This document shows, piece by piece, positions 25,973 to 34,632 of a stretch of 43,188 nt of DNA. A program made the translations under genes and the position numbers. How positions within the stretch are numbered: position 1 is the stretch's first letter; the number at the start of each line of letters is the position of its first letter. Source of the DNA: Segatella hominis (GTDB taxonomy: Bacteria > Bacteroidota > Bacteroidia > Bacteroidales > Bacteroidaceae); contig NZ_SGVY01000032.1 of NCBI RefSeq assembly GCF_004535825.1, positions 1 to 43,188 on the forward strand, written 5' to 3'. The notes beneath the pieces are model-generated. The model saw only the letters and a program-made list of their open reading frames with translations. It was not told the origin of the DNA and did no database searches.

Positions 25973-26629
25973 ATGATGAAAAAAGAAAAAATATATTGTT
26001 TCGATTTTGACGGAACGCTCACAAAGAAAGATACACTTATCGAGTTTATCAAATTCAGCATGGGGAAGACGCGCTTCCTCATGGGTTTCCTGCTCTATAG
26101 CCCCATCCTCGTGCTGATGAAACTGCATCTTTTCCCCAACTGGAAAGCGAAGCAGATTATTTTCAAGCACTTCTTCGGCGGTATGAGCATCGAAGATTTT
26201 GATGATTACTGCGTCAATTTTGCTGCTAAAAATCTCTACCTGCTGCGTCTGAGTGGTATTGGAAAAATACAAGAAGCTAAGCGCAAGAAAGAGCGGGTAT
26301 TGATCGTAAGCGCCAGTATCGACAACTGGGTGAAGCCTTTCTTCGACTTCCAAAACCTAACTGATGTGGAAGTTCTCGGCACCCAGATAGAAATAGCCAA
26401 CGGTAAAGTAACCGGCTATTTCAAGACCAACAACTGCTATGGCGAGGAGAAAGTTCATCGCATCTGCGAAGCCCTGACTCGTACCATCAATAATGGAAAG
26501 GGAGCCTCAACACTCGATTTCGACCGTACACGATATGAAATCGAAGCGTTCGGAGACAGTCGTGGCGATAAGGAAATGCTCGCCTTTGCCGACCAAGGAC
26601 ATTATAAGCCGTTCAGAGATTCTCTCTAA
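25973..26629 (+). CDS. HAD superfamily phosphatase (HAD-IB, SerB-like)
   Basis: 218 aa from ATG at 25973 (alternatives 25961 and 25976). Motif I is CFDFDGTLT, motif II VLIVSASIDNW, the conserved Lys is in CYGEEKVHRI, and motif IV is AFGDSRGDKEMLAFAD; all catalytic residues are present. The insertion after motif I marks it as a HAD-IB member. In this context it may dephosphorylate a lipid-linked phosphoribose intermediate or another envelope precursor; that is inference. It is last gene of the envelope run and its stop lies inside the terminator hairpin. Confidence 0.88.
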   Translation: MMKKEKIYCFDFDGTLTKKDTLIEFIKFSMGKTRFLMGFLLYSPILVLMKLHLFPNWKAKQIIFKHFFGGMSIEDFDDYCVNFAAKNLYLLRLSGIGKIQEAKRKKERVLIVSASIDNWVKPFFDFQNLTDVEVLGTQIEIANGKVTGYFKTNNCYGEEKVHRICEALTRTINNGKGASTLDFDRTRYEIEAFGDSRGDKEMLAFADQGHYKPFRDSL

Positions 26630-26645
26630 ACGGCTTATTTTATTC
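26606..26645 (+). terminator. terminator of envelope cluster
   Basis: Stem AAGCCGTT (26606-26613) with AACGGCTT (26629-26636), followed by T-rich TTATTTTATT. The left arm and loop are inside the last codons of the HAD gene. Confidence 0.8.
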
Positions 26646-26650
26646 ATATT

Positions 26651-26740
26651 AGGAATTTATCAATTTCCATGATTGAACAAATTTCTTTATTCATCAAATT
26701 CCAGAATTGATTAAACTTCTTTATTCATCAATTCCCATTA
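26651..26740. repeat. 34-bp tandem repeat, about 2.5 units
   Basis: TCAA anchors at 26660, 26694 and 26728, in exact 34-base phase. Shared core TTTATTCATCAAATTCC. It lies in the 166-base gap between convergent genes. Confidence 0.7.
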
Positions 26741-26795
26741 AATCCTATAAAACTTTGAAAGAATGGATAAGTCCCCATTTGAGATTGATGTTTGA

Positions 26796-28388
26796 TTAGT
26801 CCTGCACAAACGTCGTAATGCTTCGAGGTGCGAGAACTGCCTTCTCCATACATTTTCCTACAGGAGCCAAACTCTCGGAGGAAACATCGCTGGTGCGATA
26901 CATTTCCCACTCCATCCGGCTCATTCCTGCCACCTGCAACGTAATAGGTTTGACGTTCTCAGAATAATTGATTGCCACCATCACCCATTTTCCATCCACA
27001 TTTCTATAGGCAGAACACATCACGCCCCGAGGATCATTATATCCCTCCTCCACCTGCTTTCCGGATGCATCAGTAGCAGAAATGTCGTAGCGCTGGGCAC
27101 CAGGACGGATAAAGCGGGAATAGTTGCCCAAAGCCCAGAGGAGTTTGGAATCAACTGCCCAACCGGTTTGCCAGCCATCCTTACTGTAGATGCGGAGCAA
27201 TCCATCGCGATAGTCGCCACCAGCAGCACGCCACCAGCTCCAGCTTTCGGCGTTGGCATAAACCAGGTCGTGATGGATAATGCGGGCTACGTAGAGAGCG
27301 GTCTTCATGGAGAAATCATAACCTCCGCCACCGCCTATTTCTTCATCATTACCCATGATGCAAGTCTCGGTCTGCCAGAACTTAATGCCCTTCTGTCGGC
27401 AGGCTTCCCTTATCTGCATACGCACTTCACGCATATAAGGTACAGGCGTATTGGTCCAATAACTGTGACCACCTATCAGCATCGGCACCTGCTTTACGTT
27501 GCCCAAGTAGGTTTTCGTACTGTCTTTGGTAAAGAAAGCGTTGATTTCATAACCCCTCTGCCAGTCGGTCTCATGCGTAGCCAACATACAGCGGTAATCG
27601 CTCGACTCGTTGATGAGGATTTGCGTATTCATTTTTTCCTTCACCAAGGCCTTGCTCAATTCTCTTACCACCCGGGCCACCTCACGGTTGGTAGCAGGAC
27701 TTCCCTCCTGCTTCGGTCCCGTCCAGTTCCAATGTCCATCGGGTTCGTTGATCGGACTCATATAGTCGATGTGGATACCGTCGTGCTCCTCAATCCCCTT
27801 GAGCGAAGTGGCGATAAACTTTCCAAACTTCTGATAGCAGTCGTCTTTCAGGTTGATGGTTCCTCCCCGTCCGGTATTCGTGGCGAGTCCATTTTGCGTA
27901 TAAAAGACGGGAGCAGAATTGCAGAAAGCCAGCAAATAAGGAACTCCTCTCTGCTTGGCGAGTTTCAGGAAGCGTCGTTGCCCCGCCTGCTTATTCCAGT
28001 CGTAGGTTCCATCGGCATTCAGAAAGCATTGGGTTCGGGTTCCTCGCTGAATCTGCGAAGCCTCTCCCTGTTCCTCGCTTCCTGCGCCCAGATTGAATCT
28101 CCAGAGCGACAGACCAATTCCCTTCGGTTTCCCCATCTCATCATTTTCCACGGAAAACAACCAGTCTGCTATCTGCTCCTGTTGCTTTTCTGGCCAGAGA
28201 CCGAGAAACTGCATACTCCACGCATCACTTGCGCCAAAGTGCTGGATATGCTGCTCTGGCAAAGTAGGAAGAATGGTAAAATGAACCGCCTCTCCTTGCG
28301 CCGGCAAGAAAGAAAGGCTGAACGCCACAGTTGCCATCAGGCATTTTGAGTTCCTCTTCCAGGGCATCATCTTCTTGTCTTTTTTCAT
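26796..28388 (-). CDS. secreted glycoside hydrolase family 30 protein
   Basis: 530 aa with N-terminal basic residues, a hydrophobic core (CLMATVAFSLSFLPAQG) and a probable signal peptidase I site near residue 33. The (beta/alpha)8 barrel has the acid/base Glu in MSPINEPDGHW (E215) and the likely nucleophile in WQTETCIMGN (E341). A C-terminal beta-sandwich follows. The sequence resembles endo-beta-1,6-galactanase-like GH30 members more than glucosylceramidases, but the substrate is inference. It is a single gene with its own promoter element at 28484-28491, and no SusC/SusD pair is adjacent. Confidence 0.88.
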   Translation of the reverse strand: MKKDKKMMPWKRNSKCLMATVAFSLSFLPAQGEAVHFTILPTLPEQHIQHFGASDAWSMQFLGLWPEKQQEQIADWLFSVENDEMGKPKGIGLSLWRFNLGAGSEEQGEASQIQRGTRTQCFLNADGTYDWNKQAGQRRFLKLAKQRGVPYLLAFCNSAPVFYTQNGLATNTGRGGTINLKDDCYQKFGKFIATSLKGIEEHDGIHIDYMSPINEPDGHWNWTGPKQEGSPATNREVARVVRELSKALVKEKMNTQILINESSDYRCMLATHETDWQRGYEINAFFTKDSTKTYLGNVKQVPMLIGGHSYWTNTPVPYMREVRMQIREACRQKGIKFWQTETCIMGNDEEIGGGGGYDFSMKTALYVARIIHHDLVYANAESWSWWRAAGGDYRDGLLRIYSKDGWQTGWAVDSKLLWALGNYSRFIRPGAQRYDISATDASGKQVEEGYNDPRGVMCSAYRNVDGKWVMVAINYSENVKPITLQVAGMSRMEWEMYRTSDVSSESLAPVGKCMEKAVLAPRSITTFVQD

Positions 28389-28417
28389 ATCTGATTTTCT
28401 GTTATTCTATTAAACTT

Positions 28418-28480
28418 ATGCACGTCTCCAAGGGACTTTTTGCTTAATCCACCACTCCTTTTTTATAAAGGTAGTTTCTG
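28418..28480. repeat. 33-bp repeat, two units, in GH30 leader
   Basis: The first unit (TGCACGTCTCCAAGGGACTT) and a degenerate second unit 33 bases later resemble the array at 41424-41522. It lies between the GH30 -7 element and its start codon, so it would be transcribed in the leader. Confidence 0.6.
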
Positions 28481-28483
28481 CTG

Positions 28484-28491
28484 CAAAGATA
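28484..28491 (-). promoter_or_regulatory. -7 element of GH30 gene
   Basis: TATCTTTG on the minus strand, predicting a start near 28477 and a leader of about 90 bases that includes the 33-bp repeats. Confidence 0.5.
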
Positions 28492-28633
28492 ATGCAAATG
28501 AGCGCAATGAAAACTTGTTTTCAAATTGCCGAGTGCAGCTTATCTTATGCAAAGATAAGACTTTTAGCGAAATTCTCAAAATATTTCAGAATAAATATAT
28601 CGAAATCCGTAAATTGTTAGATTGCAATCTACT

Positions 28634-28669
28634 GTCCAAGAATTAGACGGTTATGTCTAATTATTAGAC
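28634..28669. promoter_or_regulatory. two operator sites upstream of efflux operon
   Basis: The perfect palindrome GTCTAATTATTAGAC at 28655-28669 is identical in form to the site at 38229-38243. A degenerate copy, GTCCAAGAATTAGAC, lies at 28634-28648 (13 of 15 matches). Start-to-start distance is 21 bp, two helical turns. Centres are about 90 and 111 bases upstream of the predicted sigma-54 start, a usual enhancer distance for NtrC-type regulators. Confidence 0.75.
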
Positions 28670-28724
28670 AGCTTACTTATTGACTATTTCACATAACAAC
28701 CTGATTATCAGCATGATTAAAATA

Positions 28725-28741
28725 TTGGCACGGCTCTTGTC
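28725..28741 (+). promoter_or_regulatory. candidate sigma-54 promoter of efflux operon
   Basis: TTGGCACGGCTCTTGTC against the consensus YTGGCACGRNNNTTGCW: the -24 half is perfect, and the -12 half has TTG with T for the final C. Predicted start near 28752, only 4 bases before the first ATG. No TAnnTTTG element is present in this interval for the plus strand. Confidence 0.65.
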
Positions 28742-28755
28742 CTTATCATGCCAAA

Positions 28756-30111
28756 ATGAAGAAGATTATGAAAAAAATAGGAATATTGATAGGATGGCTG
28801 GTCTGGGCGGCTGGAGTCTCGGCACAGAGCTGGAGCCTTGACGACTGCATGAAATACGCCGTGGAGCACGCTACGGAGGTGAAGCGTGAGGTGGTACATG
28901 CCCGCCAGCGCAAGCAGGATTACCAGCATGCCGTGGCAGGATTCCTGCCTACCGTTACGGGCGGCGTGCAGGGACAGTACGCCTGGGGACGAAACATCGA
29001 CCCGGAAACCAATACTTATAATAATGTAACGACATTCAACAACTATTATCAGCTTTATGCCGAACTGAATGTCTTCGATGGTTTCGCCACCATCAACGCC
29101 TTGAAACAGGCTAAGCTGAGCCGGGATTATTCAGCCACGGCGATGCAGAAGATTCAGGACGACCGTGCCATCGACGTGATGCAGAAATATGTGGATGCTG
29201 CCTATGCTGAGACAAGTATTCAGATAGCAAGCGAGAAACTGAACGAAAGCAAGCGGATGTTAGTTAAGATGAAGCGCCTGTATGAACTGGGCGAGAAAGG
29301 CCGCCCGGATGTGGTGCAGATGGAATCGCAGGTGGCGGAAGACGAATACAATCTTACGCATCAGGAGAATGTGGCAAAACAGAGTCTGCTCGCCTTGAAA
29401 TCTGCGATGAATTTTCCGATGGATGAAGAGCTGAAAATTCTGATTAATGAGGAGCAGAATTTGAAGTTAACGTCTGATAATAAAGAGGTTCCTGAATCTG
29501 GAGTAAACTACGAAACCGTTTACCAGGGTTTCCAGCATATTTCTCCCGATTTGAAGTCGGCAGAATACGAAGTGGAGCGGGCACGGTATGATTACAAGAT
29601 AGCAAAAGGCAGATTGCTGCCATCACTCTCTCTCGGTGGCGGCATTTCTACCAACTATTACAAGAATCTCTCTCAGAAAGGGCAATACGATGGGTTTGCC
29701 TCTCAGTTTCGCAACAACCAGGGCGAATACCTCGCATTGACCCTTTCCATACCTATTTATAATAGTGACCGCTGGCACAGCGTGAAGAAGGCACGCAACG
29801 ACTGGCAACTGGCACAGGTAAACCTGGAGGAAACCCGTCGCAAGCTTCACGACCAGATAGCCCTGGCGGTGATGGATGCAGAGGGTTACGCCAAGGAGTT
29901 GCATCAGATGCAGAAGAAGGTGGCCTCCGATTCGCTCGCCTATCACATGTCGAGCTGGAAGTTTGAAGAAGGAATGCTTTCCACCTTCGATCTTCATACC
30001 GCAGCCCAAACGCTTCTGGAAAGCAGAATCAAAGAACTCCAGATGCAGATGCTGCTCATTATCAAACAGAGATTGGTTGCTTATTACCAGGGAGAAAATT
30101 TAATTAAATAA
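28756..30111 (+). CDS. TolC family outer-membrane efflux protein
   Basis: Outer-membrane channel of a tripartite ABC efflux pump. About 451 aa, signal peptide (IGILIGWLVWAAGVSAQ), then two repeated outer-membrane-efflux domains rich in coiled coil. Typical features are SWSLDDCMKYAVEHA at the mature N-terminus, a GxxLPTVTGG-like segment, and SIPIYNSDRWHSVKKAR in the second repeat. With the predicted transcription start at about 28752, translation may begin at the second Met (28768), which leaves a 16-base leader. It is first of four genes tolC-hlyD-permease-ATPase. Confidence 0.92.
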   Translation: MKKIMKKIGILIGWLVWAAGVSAQSWSLDDCMKYAVEHATEVKREVVHARQRKQDYQHAVAGFLPTVTGGVQGQYAWGRNIDPETNTYNNVTTFNNYYQLYAELNVFDGFATINALKQAKLSRDYSATAMQKIQDDRAIDVMQKYVDAAYAETSIQIASEKLNESKRMLVKMKRLYELGEKGRPDVVQMESQVAEDEYNLTHQENVAKQSLLALKSAMNFPMDEELKILINEEQNLKLTSDNKEVPESGVNYETVYQGFQHISPDLKSAEYEVERARYDYKIAKGRLLPSLSLGGGISTNYYKNLSQKGQYDGFASQFRNNQGEYLALTLSIPIYNSDRWHSVKKARNDWQLAQVNLEETRRKLHDQIALAVMDAEGYAKELHQMQKKVASDSLAYHMSSWKFEEGMLSTFDLHTAAQTLLESRIKELQMQMLLIIKQRLVAYYQGENLIK

Positions 30112-30128
30112 ACCTGGAGAATGCAAGT

Positions 30129-30167
30129 GAATTCTTCACTTTTCGTTCTTCACTCTTCACTTAAATT
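30129..30167. repeat. boundary repeat, tolC/hlyD junction
   Basis: Coding strand: GAATTC, then CTTCACTTTTCGTTCTTCAC, ending CTTCACTTAAATT directly against the hlyD ATG. Confidence 0.78.
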
Positions 30168-31421
30168 ATGGATATAAAGATAGAAAAGAAAAAATATCTC
30201 GTGCCTCGCAAGTATTGGGCATGGATTGGCGGAGGAGCGGTTTTGATCGCAGTCCTCATTTGGTTGGGATTGAGCAATTTCTCTTCCACCCTGAAGGTGG
30301 ACAGGAAGGGATTGAGCATCGGAACTGTGGAGAAGGCGCAGTTCAACGATTATGTTTCGGTGGATGGACAGGTGGTTCCTATCTCCGTGGTGCAGATCAG
30401 TTCCGAGGAAGGCGGTATTGTTCTGGAGAAAGTGGTGGATGAAGGTGCCCACGTGAACAAGGGCGATGTGATCGTGAAACTGAGCAATTCGAATCTCGAC
30501 CTGGAAATTCTGAATGCCGAAAGTGAACTTGCCGAAAAGCAGGACATGCTTCGCAACACCCAGATTTCGATGGAGCAGGACCGTCTGAACAATAGCAACG
30601 AGGAACTGTCGCTTTCGCAGGATGTCATTACCAAGCGCCGCTCCTATCAGCATCAGGAGGCGTTGCACAAGGAAGAACTCAATTCGCGCGAGGAATATCT
30701 GAAGGCTAAGGAAGATTACGACCTTGCCGTCAAGAAGCATGCGCTCATCAGCAAGCGATTGAAGAAGGATGCACAGCTCCGCCGTTCGCAGATGGATCAG
30801 ATGGGCGATAATCTGGAAGCCATGCAGAAGAATGTGCAACTGGTTCGCCAGCGCAAGGAGAAGCTGAACATCCGCAGCACCATATCGGGTGAGATAGGCT
30901 TGCTCGATGTGGAGTTAGGACAGAGCATCCAGGCTGGACAGAAGATTGGAGTCATCAACGACCTCAGCGATTTCAAGGTGCAGGCGCAGGTGGATGAGCA
31001 TTACATCGACCGGGTAAAACCGGGACTTACTGCTACCTTCAACCAGAACGGCAAGCATTATCTCCTGCAGGTCCGCAAGGTTTATCCCGAGGTAAGAGAC
31101 GGCAGATTCCGCATCGATTTCATCTTCAAAGGCGTTCGACCTGGCAACATCCGAACCGGTCAGACCTATTATGTAGATTTGCAGCTCGGTCAGTCGAAGC
31201 AGGCAATAATTATCCCTAAAGGCACGTTTTATAGTGTAACGGGCGGTCAATGGATTTTTGTTTTAGACAAGAGTGGCAAGAAGGCTTATCGCCGCAAGAT
31301 AACCATCGGTCGCCAGAATCCTCAGTATTATGAGGTGATTGAGGGCTTGGAGCCAGGCGAGCAGGTTATCGTTAGCGGCTATGAGGCCTATAAGGATAAT
31401 GAAATTCTAATGTTAAATTAG
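30168..31421 (+). CDS. HlyD/MacA-type periplasmic adaptor
   Basis: 417 aa, one N-terminal membrane anchor (about residues 20-37, WAWIGGGAVLIAVLIWLGL). The first half of a biotinyl-lipoyl domain follows (VDEGAHVNKGDVIVKL). A long coiled-coil hairpin at about 95-225 precedes the second lipoyl half (SGEIGLLDVELGQSIQAGQ), the beta-barrel and membrane-proximal domain (IIIPKGTFYSVTGGQWIFVL), and VIEGLEPGEQVIVSGYEAY. All parts of a complete adaptor are present. It connects the TolC protein with the FtsX-type permease and ATPase encoded next. Confidence 0.93.
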   Translation: MDIKIEKKKYLVPRKYWAWIGGGAVLIAVLIWLGLSNFSSTLKVDRKGLSIGTVEKAQFNDYVSVDGQVVPISVVQISSEEGGIVLEKVVDEGAHVNKGDVIVKLSNSNLDLEILNAESELAEKQDMLRNTQISMEQDRLNNSNEELSLSQDVITKRRSYQHQEALHKEELNSREEYLKAKEDYDLAVKKHALISKRLKKDAQLRRSQMDQMGDNLEAMQKNVQLVRQRKEKLNIRSTISGEIGLLDVELGQSIQAGQKIGVINDLSDFKVQAQVDEHYIDRVKPGLTATFNQNGKHYLLQVRKVYPEVRDGRFRIDFIFKGVRPGNIRTGQTYYVDLQLGQSKQAIIIPKGTFYSVTGGQWIFVLDKSGKKAYRRKITIGRQNPQYYEVIEGLEPGEQVIVSGYEAYKDNEILMLN

Positions 31422-31476
31422 AAATGAGAAATTAGAACTGTGAAATTGGGGCATACGCCCTTATATACAATATACG

Positions 31477-33876
31477 ATGAAACATATTATTAACGCATTC
31501 AAGAATCTGCCTCGGAGGGGCCAGCATAATTTCGTGAAGATCTTGTGTCTGGCGCTCGGATTGGCAATCAGTTCGGTAATTATTGCCGAGATTTATTTCG
31601 AGCAGACTTACGATACGTATTTCCCTGGATGGGAAAGGACGTATCAGATTTCAGAAGTGGGCAGTATGCCAAGCTTCAATGGTAGTAAACCTTTTAGTTT
31701 TAACCAGACATCTGGAGCGATTGCCCCTGGTGTGAAGGATTATGCTCCAATGGTAGAAGCTGCTACAAGATTTGTTGATATGGATAAAGAACAATGTAAG
31801 TTGGAAAATCAAAACAGCATGGAGGCTAACGTTTTGATGGCAGACAGTTGTTTCTTTGATATTTTCCCGCAAAAGATATTGATGGGAAAGGCAAAGGAAA
31901 CTTTATCTCGTCCGCTATATTGCATGATTGATTCCAAATTGGCAGAGCAAATGGGAGGAAATGTGGTAGGCAAGCATTTTACTATTCCTGAATATCCAGA
32001 CAAAACATTCACTATAGGTGGCATTTTCGAAAGCTTTCCTTGGGGCGCATCTCTACATAACAGACAAATTCTGGTGTCTTTATGCAGTATAGGAGACCTT
32101 TGGGGCTATGATGGCAGAAATCAATGGGTGGGAAATGACAACTATTTCTCTTACATCCGTTTGGCGAAAGGACATGAAATAAGTGAACTTCGTCCTTACA
32201 TCACAAAAATGAAAAAAGACCATTTTACTGCAGTGGCGACTCAAACGCCAGGATTCACCCTTGACTATGAATTTACCATACTCAGCAAGGTGTTTACCCA
32301 GAATTCTTATATCAAGATGATGGGATGGATTTTAGGCATTATAGCTTTCGTGTTGCTCTTCACTTCCGTGATGAACTATCTGCTTATCATCGTAGGAAAT
32401 CTCGTGACTCGCTCTCGTGAGATGGCTGTCCGAAAATGTTATGGTGCAGAACCAAAGAATATTCATGCCATTATCTTTTCCGAGGCTTTGGTGCATGTGG
32501 GGTTGGCGGTAATCCTTGCTGCTGTTCTCGTGTTTCTTTGCAAGGGAACCATCGAGAATTTCCTCTCTGCCCCGGTAAGCACGTTGGTGTTCAATCGTGG
32601 CAGTTGGATATTGGTCTCCATCTGTTTATTGGTATTGTTGGTTGGTGGATTGGTTCCAGGTTGGCTCTACAATAAGATTCCCGTTGCCATTGCATTCCGA
32701 GGATATAATGAAAACCGTAACCGTTGGAAGTTAGCTCTTTTAGGTGTACAGTTCGTTATTTCGGGCTTACTCTTTAGTTTGCTGTTTGTTGTCAATCAAC
32801 AGTATAGTTTGATGGTGAATATGAATCCTGGTTACAATTATGAGAATGTGGCTATCGTACATGTGGATGCTATCAATGGTGATCAACGCAGTCGATGTTT
32901 GTCTGAAATCAAGCGTATGCCGGATGTGAAGGAGGTAGCCTCTGCTTATTCTCTTCCGTTGGAAAGCTATGCGGTAAGTGGAAATAATGTGCAGTTGCCA
33001 GATGATAGAAAGTCGATTCAGCTTATCCATGATGCAGGGGGAGTAGATGACAACTATTTCAGGATGATGGGAATCGACTTTGTGCAAGGTTCGTTCTTTA
33101 CAGAACGCAATGACAGTTCTCGCCAAGTGATTATTGATGAGGCTTTGGCTAAGAGATTAACTACACTCGGACATTGGAAAGATGGGGCTGTAGGAAAACG
33201 AATTTGGATTTCTGCACATTGTAATCAGGATGAAACGATGACGATTTGTGGTGTTGTCAAGAATATCAAATATGGAACAGTTACTTCTGAGGGCGCAGAG
33301 TTCAAGAATATATCATACGTATATTTCTATGCTCCTTGGACAGCTTCTTATATGCTCGTCAAGTTCAATAATCTGACGGAAGATGCCTTAACAGAGTTGA
33401 GAAATAAAGTGCAGTCGATGTATCCAAATAATGCCGTGACGGTACTCGACTATGAATCCGAGTTCAAGACACAGTATGCTTCCCAGCTCAATTTCCGCAA
33501 CGGAATCTTGGTTGCAGGCATCGTAACGATGATCATCGCCCTCTTCGGATTGGTGGGCTATACGAGTGATGAGGTGAACCGCCGCCGCAAGGAGATTGCA
33601 ATCAGAAAGGTGAACGGGGCGAAGGTGAAGGACATTCTTCGCATCTTCCTAAAGGACATCATAAAGATAGCCTTGCCTTGCATCTTCGTGGGCGACTTGG
33701 GGGCTTGGCTGATAGCCAGACAATGGCTCATGTCGTTCAGCGAGAAGATTACGATGACGCCTTTGTTGTTTATCGGCGTTACCATCATCTTGCTCGTCAT
33801 CATCGGGCTTTCCGTCGTCATCAACTGCTACAAGGTGGCGAATAGTAATCCGGTGAAATATCTCAAGGATGAATAA
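31477..33876 (+). CDS. FtsX/MacB-type ABC permease, two-repeat form
   Basis: 799 aa with two repeats of membrane helix, periplasmic MacB-PCD domain and three-helix FtsX domain (about eight membrane helices in all). FtsX signatures occur twice: REMAVRKCYGAEPKNI near residue 325 and RRKEIAIRKVNGAKVKDI near 710. It lacks its own ATPase, which is the next gene. Lipid, peptide or drug export by a mechanotransmission mechanism is the family expectation. The middle of the gene (about 31.65-33.45 kb) is richer in A/T codons than its ends, a possible recombination mosaic. Confidence 0.92.
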   Translation: MKHIINAFKNLPRRGQHNFVKILCLALGLAISSVIIAEIYFEQTYDTYFPGWERTYQISEVGSMPSFNGSKPFSFNQTSGAIAPGVKDYAPMVEAATRFVDMDKEQCKLENQNSMEANVLMADSCFFDIFPQKILMGKAKETLSRPLYCMIDSKLAEQMGGNVVGKHFTIPEYPDKTFTIGGIFESFPWGASLHNRQILVSLCSIGDLWGYDGRNQWVGNDNYFSYIRLAKGHEISELRPYITKMKKDHFTAVATQTPGFTLDYEFTILSKVFTQNSYIKMMGWILGIIAFVLLFTSVMNYLLIIVGNLVTRSREMAVRKCYGAEPKNIHAIIFSEALVHVGLAVILAAVLVFLCKGTIENFLSAPVSTLVFNRGSWILVSICLLVLLVGGLVPGWLYNKIPVAIAFRGYNENRNRWKLALLGVQFVISGLLFSLLFVVNQQYSLMVNMNPGYNYENVAIVHVDAINGDQRSRCLSEIKRMPDVKEVASAYSLPLESYAVSGNNVQLPDDRKSIQLIHDAGGVDDNYFRMMGIDFVQGSFFTERNDSSRQVIIDEALAKRLTTLGHWKDGAVGKRIWISAHCNQDETMTICGVVKNIKYGTVTSEGAEFKNISYVYFYAPWTASYMLVKFNNLTEDALTELRNKVQSMYPNNAVTVLDYESEFKTQYASQLNFRNGILVAGIVTMIIALFGLVGYTSDEVNRRRKEIAIRKVNGAKVKDILRIFLKDIIKIALPCIFVGDLGAWLIARQWLMSFSEKITMTPLLFIGVTIILLVIIGLSVVINCYKVANSNPVKYLKDE

Positions 33877-33916
33877 TATTAAAAGTAAAAAGGTAAAAAA
33901 GTAAAAAGATAAGAAA

Positions 33917-34594
33917 ATGCTTAAAATAGAGAATCTTTGCAAGTCTTTCCGCACAGAAGATGTGGAGACGATTGCTTTAAATAATGTATCTTTCACAGTA
34001 GAAGACGGCGAGTTTGTCGCCATTATGGGACCATCCGGTTGTGGCAAATCCACCTTGCTCAACATCCTCGGTTTGCTCGACAACCCAACTTCGGGAAAAT
34101 ATTTTCTGGGTAATCACGAGGTGGCAAACCTGAAGGAAAAAGAGCGCACGGATGTGAGAAAGGGAGAAATCGGATTTGTGTTCCAGAGCTTCAACCTGAT
34201 AGATGAATTGAATGTAGAGGAGAACATCGAACTTCCTCTTACTTACCTCAACATTCCGAAGGCGGAGCGCAAGGCAAAGGTGCAGGCGATTATGAAGCGA
34301 ATGGCCATCAGCCATCGTGCCAAGCATTTCCCTCACCAGCTATCAGGTGGTCAGCAACAGCGAGTAGCCATTGCCCGTGCCGTGGTCTTTGGTCCGAAGC
34401 TCATCCTTGCCGATGAGCCTACGGGTAACCTCGATTCCAAGAATGGTGCCGAGGTGATGCATCTGCTTACCGAGCTGAACCACGAGGGCACCACCATCGT
34501 CATGGTAACGCATAATGAGCATGATGCCAAGATAGCCCATCGCACCATCCGCCTGTTTGATGGACAGATTGTGGAGGAGGGCAATCAGCTTTAG
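33917..34594 (+). CDS. ABC transporter ATPase (MacB/LolD-like)
   Basis: 225 aa, complete nucleotide-binding domain: Walker A MGPSGCGKSTLLNIL (about residues 36-50), Q-loop FVFQSFNL, signature LSGGQQQRVAIARA, Walker B LILADEPTGNLD, H-loop VMVTHNEHDA. It powers the FtsX-type permease encoded 40 bases upstream. The gap is a purine-rich series of GTAAAAAGGTAAAAA-type units. It ends the sigma-54-type operon and is convergent with the Fic gene; stops are 38 bases apart. A weak interrupted hairpin (CTTCTGA...TCAGAAG, 34606-34639) lies between. Confidence 0.94.
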   Translation: MLKIENLCKSFRTEDVETIALNNVSFTVEDGEFVAIMGPSGCGKSTLLNILGLLDNPTSGKYFLGNHEVANLKEKERTDVRKGEIGFVFQSFNLIDELNVEENIELPLTYLNIPKAERKAKVQAIMKRMAISHRAKHFPHQLSGGQQQRVAIARAVVFGPKLILADEPTGNLDSKNGAEVMHLLTELNHEGTTIVMVTHNEHDAKIAHRTIRLFDGQIVEEGNQL

Positions 34595-34632
34595 TGTTTC
34601 TGTCACTTCTGAGCGTATGACGCTATGCTTCA

